Of a DNA stretch of 64,000 bases, positions 25,101 to 33,005 are shown one piece after another. The stretch is from positions 62,001 to 126,000 of the forward strand of contig DASUWH010000079.1 in the NCBI GenBank assembly GCA_036378535.1, read 5' to 3'. Source of the DNA: Gp1-AA122 sp036378535 (GTDB lineage Bacteria > Acidobacteriota > Terriglobia > Terriglobales > Acidobacteriaceae). Within the stretch, counting starts at the first letter, position 1; every line of letters starts with the position of its first letter. Below the pieces are notes generated by a model. The model was not told where the DNA came from. It searched no databases and worked only from the letters and a program-made list of their open reading frames with translations. A program made the translations under genes and the position numbers.

Positions 25101-25269
25101 CGTCGGGGGACTCGTATTTTCGCAGCTGCTGACCCTGTACATCACTCCGGTGTTTTACATCTACATGGAATCTTTCTACCAGTGGCTGCGATCTTTACGT
25201 CGCCACCAGCCCGTCGGCGAAGAGCAGCTGGTCCGCGAGCCTGCTTACGCGGGGAAGTCGGGAAAATAA
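22126..25269 (+). CDS. RND family multidrug efflux pump (MdtB/MdtC-like)
   Basis: A 1047-residue inner-membrane transporter with the standard RND layout: helix 1, large periplasmic loop, helices 2-7, second loop, helices 8-12. The proton-relay aspartate pair lies in VGFVVDDAIVMLENIVRHME (about residue 405), and the lysine of the relay in MLVGIVKKNAIMMIDVALE (about 925). The N-terminus FIKRPVMTTLVMLAILLFG is characteristic of the hydrophobe/amphiphile branch. It works with the adaptor encoded just upstream; no TolC-type outer-membrane gene is in the window, so a shared one elsewhere is expected. Confidence 0.95.
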   Translation: MNVAELFIKRPVMTTLVMLAILLFGIMAYRTLPVSDLPNVDFPTVLVSASLPGATPDTMASAVAMPLEKQFSTIAGIDSMTSTSTQGSTQITLQFNLSRSLDAAAQDVNSMIAKAGRDLPQSMPYPPSYQKVNPADSPILYLSLSSPTLRLSDVDEYAETLIAQRVSMIDGVAQVSVYGAQKYAVHVKLDPKELASRQIGTDDVTNAIAAGNVNQPTGILYGKHRSFVVQANGQLAKAADYAPLIVAYRNGAPVRLKDLGQVVDGVEVDKTASWFFDRTNGLRRAIVLAIQRQPGTNTVEVVDSIKKLLPTFRQQMPPSVYMEILYDRSVSIRDSVNDVKFTLFLALVLVILVIFLFLRNLSATAIPSLALPMSIIGTFAVMYVMGYSLDNLSLMALTLSVGFVVDDAIVMLENIVRHMEHGEAPMEAAFKGAKEIGFTIISMTLSLAAVFIPVLFMSGILGRLLHEFAVTITAAILVSGFVSLSLTPMLCSRFLRPVSQERHGKLYAASERFFDGMLNVYDRTLRVALSYRATTMLVSAAVLVATVYLFVITPKGFLPDEDTGQIFIFTEGAQGISFDAMVQHQLALTQVVMKQPWVESFMSTAAGGNAGRLFVKLTPRKTRKSAMELVQEIRPKLAQIPGIAAYPQVLPPIRVGGNLTKSQYQFTLQDPDTHELYEYAPKLESKLRNDPRFRNLLQDVTTDLLIKNPQVNVDIDRDKASALGVTASQVEDALNTAYSQRQVSTIYAPNNAYRVITETEDQYQLDPSLLSLLYVHSAAGQLVPLNALAKLTYNVGPLSINHLGQLPAVTLSFNLRPGVSLGDAVDAVNKEAQQMLPSTISTSFQGTAQAFQSSVTGLGLLLAMAILVIYIVLGILYESFIHPITILSGLPSAGFGALLTLLLFHVDLSLYAFVGIIMLVGIVKKNAIMMIDVALEKQRASGESARDAIHQGALLRFRPIMMTTMAALMGTLPIALGIGAGAESRRPLGLAVVGGLVFSQLLTLYITPVFYIYMESFYQWLRSLRRHQPVGEEQLVREPAYAGKSGK

Positions 25270-25336
25270 GTTCGCCCTATATGTGGAGGTAACCGCCTCT
25301 TGGCGCTGGCGCGCCCCGACTGTATAAACTTGTGGT

Positions 25337-26911
25337 TTGGAATCCAAAGCGAATCCGCAGCAGCCAACCGTTCTCCAGGTTGAAAGGGCGCCGAACGCGC
25401 TGGTTTCCCTATCTGTCCTGCTGCCCTCGTTCACGGACCTGATTTTCATTGTTCTGCTGATCGCTTTTTCGTTTGGCGCTCTTGCTCCCCGCCTGCTCTG
25501 GGACGCGGATATCGGTTGGCATATTCGCAATGGTCAGAATATTCTTGCCACCCGCAGCGTCCCGCGCGTCGATTCATTTTCCGCCACCATGAACGGCCGA
25601 TCCTGGTACGCATGGGAATGGCTCTACGATGCGCTGATTGGATGGATCCATAACGTCAGCGGCCTGAATGGGGTGGTCTTCATCAGCGCTCTCGTGATTG
25701 CGCTGACCTTGGCGGTGGTCTTCCGCTATACGCTGCGCCGGGGCGGCTCTCTTCCAGTCACGATCGTGCTCTTCGTTCTATGTGCGGTGGCATCGTCGAT
25801 CCATTTTCTGGCCCGGCCGCATGTGTTCGGCTGGCTGCTTGCCGTGGCATGGTTCTGGATCCTCGACACGGCCACCAAAAACGACGCCGGCGCGCGCCGC
25901 TTGCTCTACCTCCCTCTGTTGATGCTTTTGTGGGCGAACCTGCACGGCGGATTTGTGTTGGGATTTGTTTTGCTCGGCATCTATGTTGTCGCCGACCTGC
26001 TGACATTCTTCGCATGTCCTGAACTTGAGGGGCGGGTCAGCGCGCGCAAACAGGCGGCCACCCTGGTCGCGGTTGGTGCCCTGAGTTTTCTCGCCAGCCT
26101 GATCAACCCATACGGCTTTAAGTTGCACATTCACGTTTATCAGTATTTAACCAATCGCTTTTTGATGCAGCACATCAACGAGTTCCGCCGGCCTGATTTG
26201 CATGGAGCGCCGGCGCAGGCCTTTCTGCTCATGATCGCTCTCGCGATCGTGGGTATCGTTGCTGTTCGCGGGCGAATACGCTGGACCAATTGGCTGCTCA
26301 TGGCCTTTGCTATCTCTTCGGGAATCTATGCCGCGCGCAATCTGCCCTTTGCCTCCATGCTGCTGATGATGACCACCGCCCCGCTTCTTTCGCGCAGCAT
26401 TGCGGGAAGGGTTCGCGTTTTCCGGCCGCTGGAACGACTGCGGGCGCGCGAGCTGTCCATGCGCTTTCACATTTGGCCAATCGCCGCCGTGCTGCTGGGC
26501 CTCGTGATTTGCCTTCAACAGGGCCGTCTCGTTGGGAGGGAGTTGATGGCCGCCCACTTCGATACCGCCCGCTTTCCGGCGCAAGCCCTGGACGCACTGC
26601 AGCACCAGGGCAATCGTGAGCCCATCTTTTCCCTCGATTCGTGGGGAGGTTATTTTATTTATCGCCTTTACCCTGAGAACAAGGTATTCGTCGATGACCG
26701 CCACGATTTCTACGGCGAAGCATACGTACGCGAGTACCTAAGAGTTATTCACCTGGATCCGGGGTGGCAGCAGGTCCTTGATCTGTGGAAGGTAAACCTG
26801 GTTGTAATGCCCTCAAGGGCCAAGCTCAGCGACGCCTTGCGGCGGTCGTCCTCTTGGACCGTCATTTACAACGATACGACAGCAACAATCTTTCAGCGTC
26901 CTAAGTTGTGA
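25337..26911 (+). CDS. Polytopic membrane protein, possible GT-C type glycosyltransferase
   Basis: A 524-residue protein with about ten hydrophobic segments. The first periplasmic loop reads LLWDADIGWHIRNGQNILAT, placing an aspartate pair soon after helix 1 as GT-C enzymes do. A soluble C-terminal region of about 110 residues contains IFSLDSWGGYFIYRLYPENK and DDRHDFYGEAYVREY. Homologues of this form are common in acidobacteria as hypotheticals. The start is a TTG at 25337 with a TATAAA 15 bp upstream, so either the transcript is nearly leaderless or the true start is later. Function not assigned. Confidence 0.7.
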   Translation: MESKANPQQPTVLQVERAPNALVSLSVLLPSFTDLIFIVLLIAFSFGALAPRLLWDADIGWHIRNGQNILATRSVPRVDSFSATMNGRSWYAWEWLYDALIGWIHNVSGLNGVVFISALVIALTLAVVFRYTLRRGGSLPVTIVLFVLCAVASSIHFLARPHVFGWLLAVAWFWILDTATKNDAGARRLLYLPLLMLLWANLHGGFVLGFVLLGIYVVADLLTFFACPELEGRVSARKQAATLVAVGALSFLASLINPYGFKLHIHVYQYLTNRFLMQHINEFRRPDLHGAPAQAFLLMIALAIVGIVAVRGRIRWTNWLLMAFAISSGIYAARNLPFASMLLMMTTAPLLSRSIAGRVRVFRPLERLRARELSMRFHIWPIAAVLLGLVICLQQGRLVGRELMAAHFDTARFPAQALDALQHQGNREPIFSLDSWGGYFIYRLYPENKVFVDDRHDFYGEAYVREYLRVIHLDPGWQQVLDLWKVNLVVMPSRAKLSDALRRSSSWTVIYNDTTATIFQRPKL

Positions 26912-26967
26912 TCGGGAGTTTTACAGCGCAATTCGCCCCCCCAAGGAATTTTCACATTTACTGGATC

Positions 26968-27068
26968 CCTAAGAATTGTCATCCCGACCAAGCCCGTGGA
27001 TTGGCGAAAGCCCATCCATGGGCGCGTGGAGGGACCTTGTGTTCCCCGCCGGCTACACTAATTCTAGG
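26968..27068. mobile_element. MITE-like element, core in forward orientation
   Basis: The short ends CCTAAGAATT (26968-26977) and AATTCTAGG (27060-27068) are near-inverse. Between them is the shared core from TGTCATCCCGAC to GAGGGACCTTGTGTT, interrupted by its own hairpin GCCCATCCATGGGC. It directly abuts the next element, which carries the core in the opposite orientation. Together they fill most of the 295-bp gene-free gap between 26912 and 27206. Confidence 0.6.
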
Positions 27069-27190
27069 AAGCTCTGATTAAGTGCCATAAACAGGAGCGC
27101 AAGGTCCCTCGACTCCGCAGAATTGCTTTAAAAGCGGCAATTCTGCTGCGCTCGGGATGACAGAAATGAACTTAATCGGAGCTTCCCTAG
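27064..27190. mobile_element. MITE-like element with AGGAAGCTCTGATTAAG ends, core reversed
   Basis: CTAGGAAGCTCTGATTAAG (27064-27082) is inverted at 27171-27190 with one mismatch and one inserted base. Inside, the hairpin GCAGAATTGC / GCAATTCTGC sits within the reversed core (AAGGTCCCTCGACT to CTCGGGATGACAG). The ends and the inner hairpin are the same as in the element at 57320-57440, so this is a dispersed family. Confidence 0.75.
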
Positions 27191-27206
27191 AAATGCTACA
27201 GAGCTC

Positions 27207-29372
27207 TTATCGAGTATCGATATTGAACCCGAGTATGGCATTTACTTCCACCGGCTGATCGCCTCGAAACGCGGGCTTAAATTTCCAACTCGGCAACGAT
27301 GACAGAACTTTTGCATTCATCTGGGCGGGACCCGCTTCCAGCACGCGCACGTTGCGCAATACGCCTGCCTGGTCGAGGATGCAGGCGATCACCATGCGTG
27401 AGGGTGTCAGACCGTTGGGTAGGTCCGCGCGCAGCGGTTCGGGCGCGCTGAGTTCTTGCGAGTAAACATGGTGCGCCGAACTGGGGTCCGCGTATTGCAA
27501 CACAGCCGTGCCTACGGTGGTTTCAAAATAGATGGTATAGACGGGATCGCCCTTCAGCACGCCATAGAAGTTGAACGCTCCGCCAGACCGGGAACTGGCG
27601 ACAATCGTAATTCCTGGGCCCGCCTTTTTCAGATGGGTGCGGGCAGGATCAGCCGCTCCGGCATCGTTGCTCCCACCGAAGCTCGGAAGAGTAATCGTAT
27701 TGCCGCCATTCACTGAGATGCCTGGCGTAGTGGACGCCGAGGCCACGGTAGTGCCCGCGCCACCGGTGCCTGGGTATGGGGATATGCCGCTCTTGGATGC
27801 CGGATCAGATCCACGGCCAGCGCCGGCGCTGGCAGCTCCGGTACCTTCACCGCTCAGACCACTGCCCGGTCCATTCCCGCGCCCGAGTCCGCTGCCATTT
27901 CCCGATCCCCCGACACCGGTCTTCGCGCCTCCAGCAGGGGAGACAGCAATCGCTCCGGCGCCTCCAGATCCGGGTACGCCGACGTGCGGTCCGGGCTGGC
28001 TCGAAACCACCACTGCAGTATTCGACGTACCGGTTCCACCCTTCGCCTTCGGAGGTGCGGCAGACGAACCAAGGTCAAAGCCCACACCTGGGGTCGAGCC
28101 TCCGTTTCCGCGTCCCAGAGCGTTTCGAGAACCGACCGTAGGTGGAGGGGGCACGATATTGGTCGCCAAGGTGGCGCCGTGTTCTCCGTACCGCCCCGAG
28201 CTTACCGCGTCGCTTCCCCCAATCGTCGGCGGAGGCGGAACAACACCGTTGGGCAAGGCAGTACCCGGGCCAGCGCGTCCGGTCACTCCAGAAACATCAA
28301 CCGGCGGCGGCACAATTTGTTTGTGCAGCTCGCCGAGTTTCCCACTGCCATAGGAGGAGAGATCCCGGCTGACATTGCTGGGCGGAGGCGCGACAATGCT
28401 GGGCTGCGGGAGAGATAGCCGAGACGCGACGGCATTAGGGTTGCTGGGTGCCGACACCGGAGGCGGCACCACGTCCACGTTTCGCGCCCCGGAGAGGCGC
28501 GCGCCCGCGATGTCTCGTTGCACCGAGGGAGGTGGCGCAATCACCGAAGCATTGCCTGCTTCGAGCGCTCGCATCTTGTCCCGCATCACTTCGGGAGGTG
28601 GCGCAACCACGGAGCTGTTCACCTGGATGGCGCGCATCTTATCGCGAGAAACGCCAGGAGGCGGCGCGACGATGGAGTTGGCTATCTCGGGAAGCGACTG
28701 AACTTTGTCGCGCGACACCTCAGGCGGGGGCGCGACGATCGAAGTCGCGAGCGACGGCGAAGTCCGGAATTGGTCGCGAGGTATGCTCGGAGCCGGAGCG
28801 ACGGCCTCGGCTTGGGGCAGGTTCGGCATTGCCGATTTCAAGCCGGAAGTGGGCGGCGGTCCCGGTACTCCACGGATCGCGAGCAGGTTGGCAACCGGAA
28901 AATCCGATTTCGGCAAATTGATTTTCGGGGCATCTACCACTTTCTCAAGCGGAGAATCGCCACGAACCACTCGAATGGTCTGCGTACGATGTTGCGCATG
29001 CTGCCCACCCGCGCGACCCGCTTTTCCTTTCGCCGCTCCTCCGGCGTCTTCGGTCTGGGGCAGTTCGTCCCCGGAAAAATAGAGCACGTCGTACTTTGGC
29101 TGAACTGGGGGCACGTACGGCTGCATCGACGCCAACTTTGCGGGAACCACAATCGCGGCGGTCAATAATGCACACTCCAGAACCCAAGCTGCCAGAATTC
29201 CGCGGACGGGGAAGATTCTTGTCGGCGCTTCTCCCGCCAGGGGCCGGCTGGAGCGCCGCAACGCCGGCCGGATGCTGGTGATGAATTCTTCCCACGGCGA
29301 TGACCAGTGGATCAGCAGCTGCGGAACATCGTGCAGCGACTTGATCGCGGGCGTTTCCTGGACCGACGCCAT
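27207..29372 (-). CDS. TonB-like protein with proline-rich repeats
   Basis: A 721-residue protein. Residues about 1-55 are cytoplasmic, one membrane helix follows (about 58-78, GILAAWVLECALLTAAIVV), then a long periplasmic region. Residues roughly 190-430 hold a degenerate repeat of about 22-27 residues built on IVAPPPEVSRDK and later variants (VVPPPP-T). A glycine/serine-rich stretch follows, and the last 80 residues are a TonB C-terminal domain (TPSRMVIACILDQAGVL, SSLPSWKFKPAF). TonB proteins pass proton-motive energy to outer-membrane receptors. Start at ATG 29372, since the DUF192 gene ends 14 bp before it. Same strand as the Tad genes. Confidence 0.82.
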   Translation of the reverse strand: MASVQETPAIKSLHDVPQLLIHWSSPWEEFITSIRPALRRSSRPLAGEAPTRIFPVRGILAAWVLECALLTAAIVVPAKLASMQPYVPPVQPKYDVLYFSGDELPQTEDAGGAAKGKAGRAGGQHAQHRTQTIRVVRGDSPLEKVVDAPKINLPKSDFPVANLLAIRGVPGPPPTSGLKSAMPNLPQAEAVAPAPSIPRDQFRTSPSLATSIVAPPPEVSRDKVQSLPEIANSIVAPPPGVSRDKMRAIQVNSSVVAPPPEVMRDKMRALEAGNASVIAPPPSVQRDIAGARLSGARNVDVVPPPVSAPSNPNAVASRLSLPQPSIVAPPPSNVSRDLSSYGSGKLGELHKQIVPPPVDVSGVTGRAGPGTALPNGVVPPPPTIGGSDAVSSGRYGEHGATLATNIVPPPPTVGSRNALGRGNGGSTPGVGFDLGSSAAPPKAKGGTGTSNTAVVVSSQPGPHVGVPGSGGAGAIAVSPAGGAKTGVGGSGNGSGLGRGNGPGSGLSGEGTGAASAGAGRGSDPASKSGISPYPGTGGAGTTVASASTTPGISVNGGNTITLPSFGGSNDAGAADPARTHLKKAGPGITIVASSRSGGAFNFYGVLKGDPVYTIYFETTVGTAVLQYADPSSAHHVYSQELSAPEPLRADLPNGLTPSRMVIACILDQAGVLRNVRVLEAGPAQMNAKVLSSLPSWKFKPAFRGDQPVEVNAILGFNIDTR

Positions 29373-29386
29373 TTTGGTTGCCTCGA

Positions 29387-29779
29387 TCACGCTCTCACTC
29401 CATTGCCGTTGAGGCCAACATCGATGACATCGCCCACCCCGGTCTGTGTTTGGCCGATGGTGCCGGGCGGCAGTTCCACGACACTGACCGCCGACCAGCG
29501 CACTGGCGCCATCCGCCAAGGCCGTAAATTTTCCTGTACATAAACCACTTTTTGCTCCGCGTTCAGGTAAACCACATCAATCGCGAACCGCATGCCGAAG
29601 GTGTGTACGCCACGGCACGGGACGATCCACAACCCGCTCCCCTGGGGAAACTTTTCCGCATCCGTCGCCATCAATCCGCGCAAGCGAGTCCAGTGCGTGT
29701 CGGCCAGCATCAAGTCGGTGGCCAAATAGGCCCGGCTGGTGCGATTGTAAGCGTACCGTTGGCCGGCTGGTGCGGGCAT
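29387..29779 (-). CDS. DUF192 family protein
   Basis: A 130-residue protein with the family blocks TRLRGLMATDAEKFPQGSGL, VHTFGMRFAIDVVYLN and ELPPGTIGQTQTGVGDVIDV. DUF192 proteins are small beta-rich proteins of unknown role, usually with a signal peptide; none is seen here, so this copy may be cytoplasmic. It lies 36 bp downstream of tadC and 14 bp upstream of the TonB-like gene on the same strand, so it is probably co-transcribed with the pilus locus. Many acidobacterial Tad loci carry a DUF192 gene, but a functional link is not established. Confidence 0.88.
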   Translation of the reverse strand: MPAPAGQRYAYNRTSRAYLATDLMLADTHWTRLRGLMATDAEKFPQGSGLWIVPCRGVHTFGMRFAIDVVYLNAEQKVVYVQENLRPWRMAPVRWSAVSVVELPPGTIGQTQTGVGDVIDVGLNGNGVRA

Positions 29780-29815
29780 TACAACTCCTGTCGGTGATCC
29801 TTTACCACACCAGCG

Positions 29816-30706
29816 TCACTTGCCGAGCGCGTGGATCAAGCCAATCACGGCCGGTCCCAGGGTGACGAAGAACATGGAGGGGAGGACGAACACGACCAGT
29901 GCTGGAATCATTTTAATCGTAGTCTTGGCAGCCTGCTCCTCGGCCCGCTGCCGGCGCTCGGTCCGCAGCGCGTCGGAGTGCACGCGCAGCGCCTGCGCCA
30001 CGCTGGTGCCGAAGCGATCAGTCTGAATCAAGACTCCCACCAGGGCGCGAATATCGTCAACCCCCGTGCGTTCGGCCAGATTCCGCAGGGCCTCCGGACG
30101 CGGCTTGCCGGCGCGCATCTCCAGATTCACCAGATAGAATTCGTCGCTCAGATCCTGGTGGGCGTAGCGCAAATCCTGGCCGACGCGCGCCAGGGCTTGA
30201 TCCAGGGACAAGCCCGCTTCCACGCAGATTACGGTGAGATCAAGGGCGTCGGCCAATCCCACTCGAATACGACGCTGGCGGTCGCGGATCATTCTCTTCA
30301 GAACGAATCGTGGCAACAGGAAACCGAGCGCTGGGATACCAATGAGCAGGTAGGGGGAATCCAGTCCACTGACCAGCACTACGATCATCAAGCCCACGAG
30401 TGCGCAGAAAACGCGCAGCCCGAAGTAGACAGTCTCGTGGCGCGATTCGCGATAACCGGCCTGCATCAGCCATGCCCGCGACTTGGTCGCCTCCGCCGGC
30501 GACAGCGGAATAGCCTTGCTGAGCGGACTCAGTGCCTGCTCGATTCTCTCCTTGATGGGCGCTTTTTCCGGCAGCGCTTGCGGCCGCGATCCGAGGGATT
30601 TCAAGCGGGCGCCAAGGACCGATGTCGGCATTACCACGGCCGCCCCAAGCGAGAACACGGCCGCAGCCACGGTGACAAAGACCAGAATTACTAATGCCAG
30701 TTCCAT
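29816..30706 (-). CDS. tadC: Tad pilus inner-membrane platform protein TadC
   Basis: A 296-residue type II secretion F-domain protein. A membrane helix at the N-terminus, another pair around 95-135, then the F domain with LADALDLTVICVEAGLSLDQ and DRFGTSVAQALRVHSDALRT, and a last pair ending PSMFFVTLGPAVIGLIHALG. TadC and TadB together form the assembly platform of the pilus machine. Its start codon lies 1 bp after the tadB stop, and it has the same F-domain layout as TadB with a different N-terminal half. Confidence 0.92.
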   Translation of the reverse strand: MELALVILVFVTVAAAVFSLGAAVVMPTSVLGARLKSLGSRPQALPEKAPIKERIEQALSPLSKAIPLSPAEATKSRAWLMQAGYRESRHETVYFGLRVFCALVGLMIVVLVSGLDSPYLLIGIPALGFLLPRFVLKRMIRDRQRRIRVGLADALDLTVICVEAGLSLDQALARVGQDLRYAHQDLSDEFYLVNLEMRAGKPRPEALRNLAERTGVDDIRALVGVLIQTDRFGTSVAQALRVHSDALRTERRQRAEEQAAKTTIKMIPALVVFVLPSMFFVTLGPAVIGLIHALGK

Positions 30707-30707
30707 A

Positions 30708-31676
30708 TCAGACCTGAATCGTAATAACGCGGCGAATTACAAAATAACCAATCGTTTGCAGGGTAACGCCAATCACCACCAGAATATGACCCAGCGGTTC
30801 GGTGAACAGCGGCCGGATGAAGCTGGGATTCATGGTTTGCATAGCCACCACGATCAGCGGCGGCATCCCCATCAGCAGCATCATCGTCAGCCGGCCCTGC
30901 GCCGTAAAAACACGCACTTGCCGCATGATCTTGAAGCGTTCGCGAATCACGTACGAGAGATTGTCGAGAATTTCCGCCAGGTTGCCGCCTGTCTCACGTT
31001 GCAGCATGACGGCGGTAACGAAGAATTTGACGTCGACCAGGGGCACGCGCTCGGTGAAGTTCACCAGCGCGTCGCGGACTGGCAAGCCGAACTTCTGCTC
31101 TTCGAACATCTTGCGAAATTCCCCTGCGATCGGGTCGGTAACTTCGTTGGCGATCAGTTCCAGCGCCGTCGTAAACGCATGGCCGGCGCGGACCGCTCGG
31201 GCCAGCGTGTCGATGGCCTGGGGAAACATCTCCTCGAACTTATCGAAGCGTTTGGTTCGGCGATGGGCAGCGTAGCCGTAAGGCAGCACAAATCCCAGGA
31301 AGAAGGCGAGCCAGGCAAACAGGGGATTTTGCGTCCAGATAAGAATGACTACAGCGAATAAGAAGCCCGCGCTTGCGCACACCAGGAGGAAATTGCCGGC
31401 ACGCATCTTGATATCTGCCTGCGACAACAATTTCTGTAAGGAGGAGATGCGGGCAGACCGGCGCAGTAACTGATCGACAGCCGGGATGTTGCTCAGCATC
31501 TCGTCACGCAGCAGAGCTAATTCTTCGCTGGGCTTGCGCTCGGCCGGTTTCTGCACCGCTTCCAGTCGTTCGCGCAGCAGGCGCGCGCGCGCGCTGCGCT
31601 GGTCGAGTGCCATGCCGACCGCAAAAACTACGATGGTGACAACGATGAATACCAGCAATGCAATGGTGGCGGTCAT
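30708..31676 (-). CDS. tadB: Tad pilus inner-membrane platform protein TadB
   Basis: A 322-residue type II secretion F-domain protein. An N-terminal membrane helix (TIALLVFIVVTIVVFAVGMA), a charged cytoplasmic stretch, then two helices around 105-150 and the F domain with AIDTLARAVRAGHAFTTALE and AVMLQRETGGNLAEILDNLS, closing with more helices. It lies 30 bp after tadA and directly before tadC in the standard tadABC order. Confidence 0.92.
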   Translation of the reverse strand: MTATIALLVFIVVTIVVFAVGMALDQRSARARLLRERLEAVQKPAERKPSEELALLRDEMLSNIPAVDQLLRRSARISSLQKLLSQADIKMRAGNFLLVCASAGFLFAVVILIWTQNPLFAWLAFFLGFVLPYGYAAHRRTKRFDKFEEMFPQAIDTLARAVRAGHAFTTALELIANEVTDPIAGEFRKMFEEQKFGLPVRDALVNFTERVPLVDVKFFVTAVMLQRETGGNLAEILDNLSYVIRERFKIMRQVRVFTAQGRLTMMLLMGMPPLIVVAMQTMNPSFIRPLFTEPLGHILVVIGVTLQTIGYFVIRRVITIQV

Positions 31677-31706
31677 GATTGGTTCCGCAGAAAAACTTTT
31701 CTTGAC

Positions 31707-33002
31707 TTAAACTTCCATACGCGATTCGAACAAGGCCGGACGCAGACGGCAACCGGCAGCGGCCAAGCGATCTGCGAATCGCGGCCGATGCCCAGTGGCT
31801 CGGTACGTGCCTTTCACTCTTCCACTCTCATCAATTCCATAGCGATCGAAGACGAAAATATCCTGCAGCGTAATCATCTCTGCCTCCATTCCGGTCAATT
31901 CGGTAATGGAGAGCACCTTGCGCGAGCCGTCTGAAAGGCGCGCGATTTGCACGATGGCGTGAATAGCCGCGGCGATCTGCTGGCGCACCGCCCGTTCCGG
32001 AATGTTCAGATTGGCCATCAGCGACATGTTCTCGATACGCGCCATCGCGTCTCGGGGCGAGTTCGCGTGCACCGTTGTCAGCGAGCCTTCGTGGCCGGTA
32101 TTCATGGCCTGCAACATGTCGAATGCTTCTTCGCCGCGGACCTCGCCCACCACGATGCGGTCGGGTCGCATACGCAGCGAGTTGATTACCAGTTGCCGCT
32201 GGCGCACCGCGCCCTTTCCTTCGATGTTCGGCGAGCGTGTTTCCAGCCGCACCACGTGTTCCTGCTTCAGTTGTAATTCGGCTGCATCCTCGATGGTCAC
32301 GATTCGTTCTGTGGGGGGAATATAACCGGAAAGCACATTCAAAAGCGTCGTCTTACCGGCGCCGGTACCGCCTGAAATCAAGATGTTGAGCTTGCCTTTG
32401 ACCATGTTGGAGAGCAATTCCAGCATGGGCTCGGTAATGGACTTGTTCTCGATCATGTTTCTGGCGGTCAGGGGATCGCGGCCAAACCGCCGAATCGAGA
32501 GGCAGGGCCCGTCAATGGCCAACGGCGGAATAATGGCGTTCACACGGGAGCCATCCCCCAGGCGCGCATCTACCATGGGCGACGATTCATCGACGCGCCT
32601 TCCCACCTTGGAGACGATGCGATCGATGATCTGCATGAGATGCGAATCGTCTTTGAAGCTCAACCCCGTCAATTCCAGTTTGCCCCCGCGCTCTATGTAC
32701 ACGCGATCGTATCGGTTCACCAGGATGTCGGATATAGTCGGATCTTTGAGAAGCGGCTCCAGCGGGCCTAATCCGAATATTTCATCCAGAATTTCCCGTG
32801 AAAGGCGTTCGCGTTCCGCAAAGCTGAGAGGTACCGCCTCGCTGTTCACTGAGCTGCGGATGAGGATTAATACTTCTTCGCGAGCGGTTTCGCTCGGGGT
32901 GCGTCCCAGTTTTTCAAGGTTGAGGCGGTCCAGGATCTTGCGATGCAGATCCGACTTTACCTGCTGGTACTCGCTGCGTTCGAAAGTTTGCAGATTTGCC
33001 AT
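31707..33002 (-). CDS. tadA: Tad pilus ATPase TadA/CpaF
   Basis: A 431-residue secretion ATPase that powers pilus assembly. The P-loop is ISGGTGAGKTTLLN (about 225-238); TIEDAAELQL is the Asp box and MRPDRIVVGEVRGEEAFDML the Walker B region. The N-terminal all-helical part and ILVNRYDRVYIERGG are typical of the CpaF subfamily. It starts 3 bp after the tadZ stop, so the two are probably translated together. The last 25 residues are basic and not conserved in the family. Confidence 0.95.
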   Translation of the reverse strand: MANLQTFERSEYQQVKSDLHRKILDRLNLEKLGRTPSETAREEVLILIRSSVNSEAVPLSFAERERLSREILDEIFGLGPLEPLLKDPTISDILVNRYDRVYIERGGKLELTGLSFKDDSHLMQIIDRIVSKVGRRVDESSPMVDARLGDGSRVNAIIPPLAIDGPCLSIRRFGRDPLTARNMIENKSITEPMLELLSNMVKGKLNILISGGTGAGKTTLLNVLSGYIPPTERIVTIEDAAELQLKQEHVVRLETRSPNIEGKGAVRQRQLVINSLRMRPDRIVVGEVRGEEAFDMLQAMNTGHEGSLTTVHANSPRDAMARIENMSLMANLNIPERAVRQQIAAAIHAIVQIARLSDGSRKVLSITELTGMEAEMITLQDIFVFDRYGIDESGRVKGTYRATGHRPRFADRLAAAGCRLRPALFESRMEV

Positions 33003-33005
33003 GCG

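Noticed and set aside
27571..28353. Long plus-strand proline-rich reading frame of about 260 codons
   Set aside because: It is the antisense of the TonB-like protein. Its repeats only mirror the glycine- and proline-rich codons of the real gene, and it has no ribosome site.
30483..31361. Plus-strand reading frame of 292 codons opposite tadC and tadB
   Set aside because: No domain is recognisable; it lies fully opposite two clear Tad genes.
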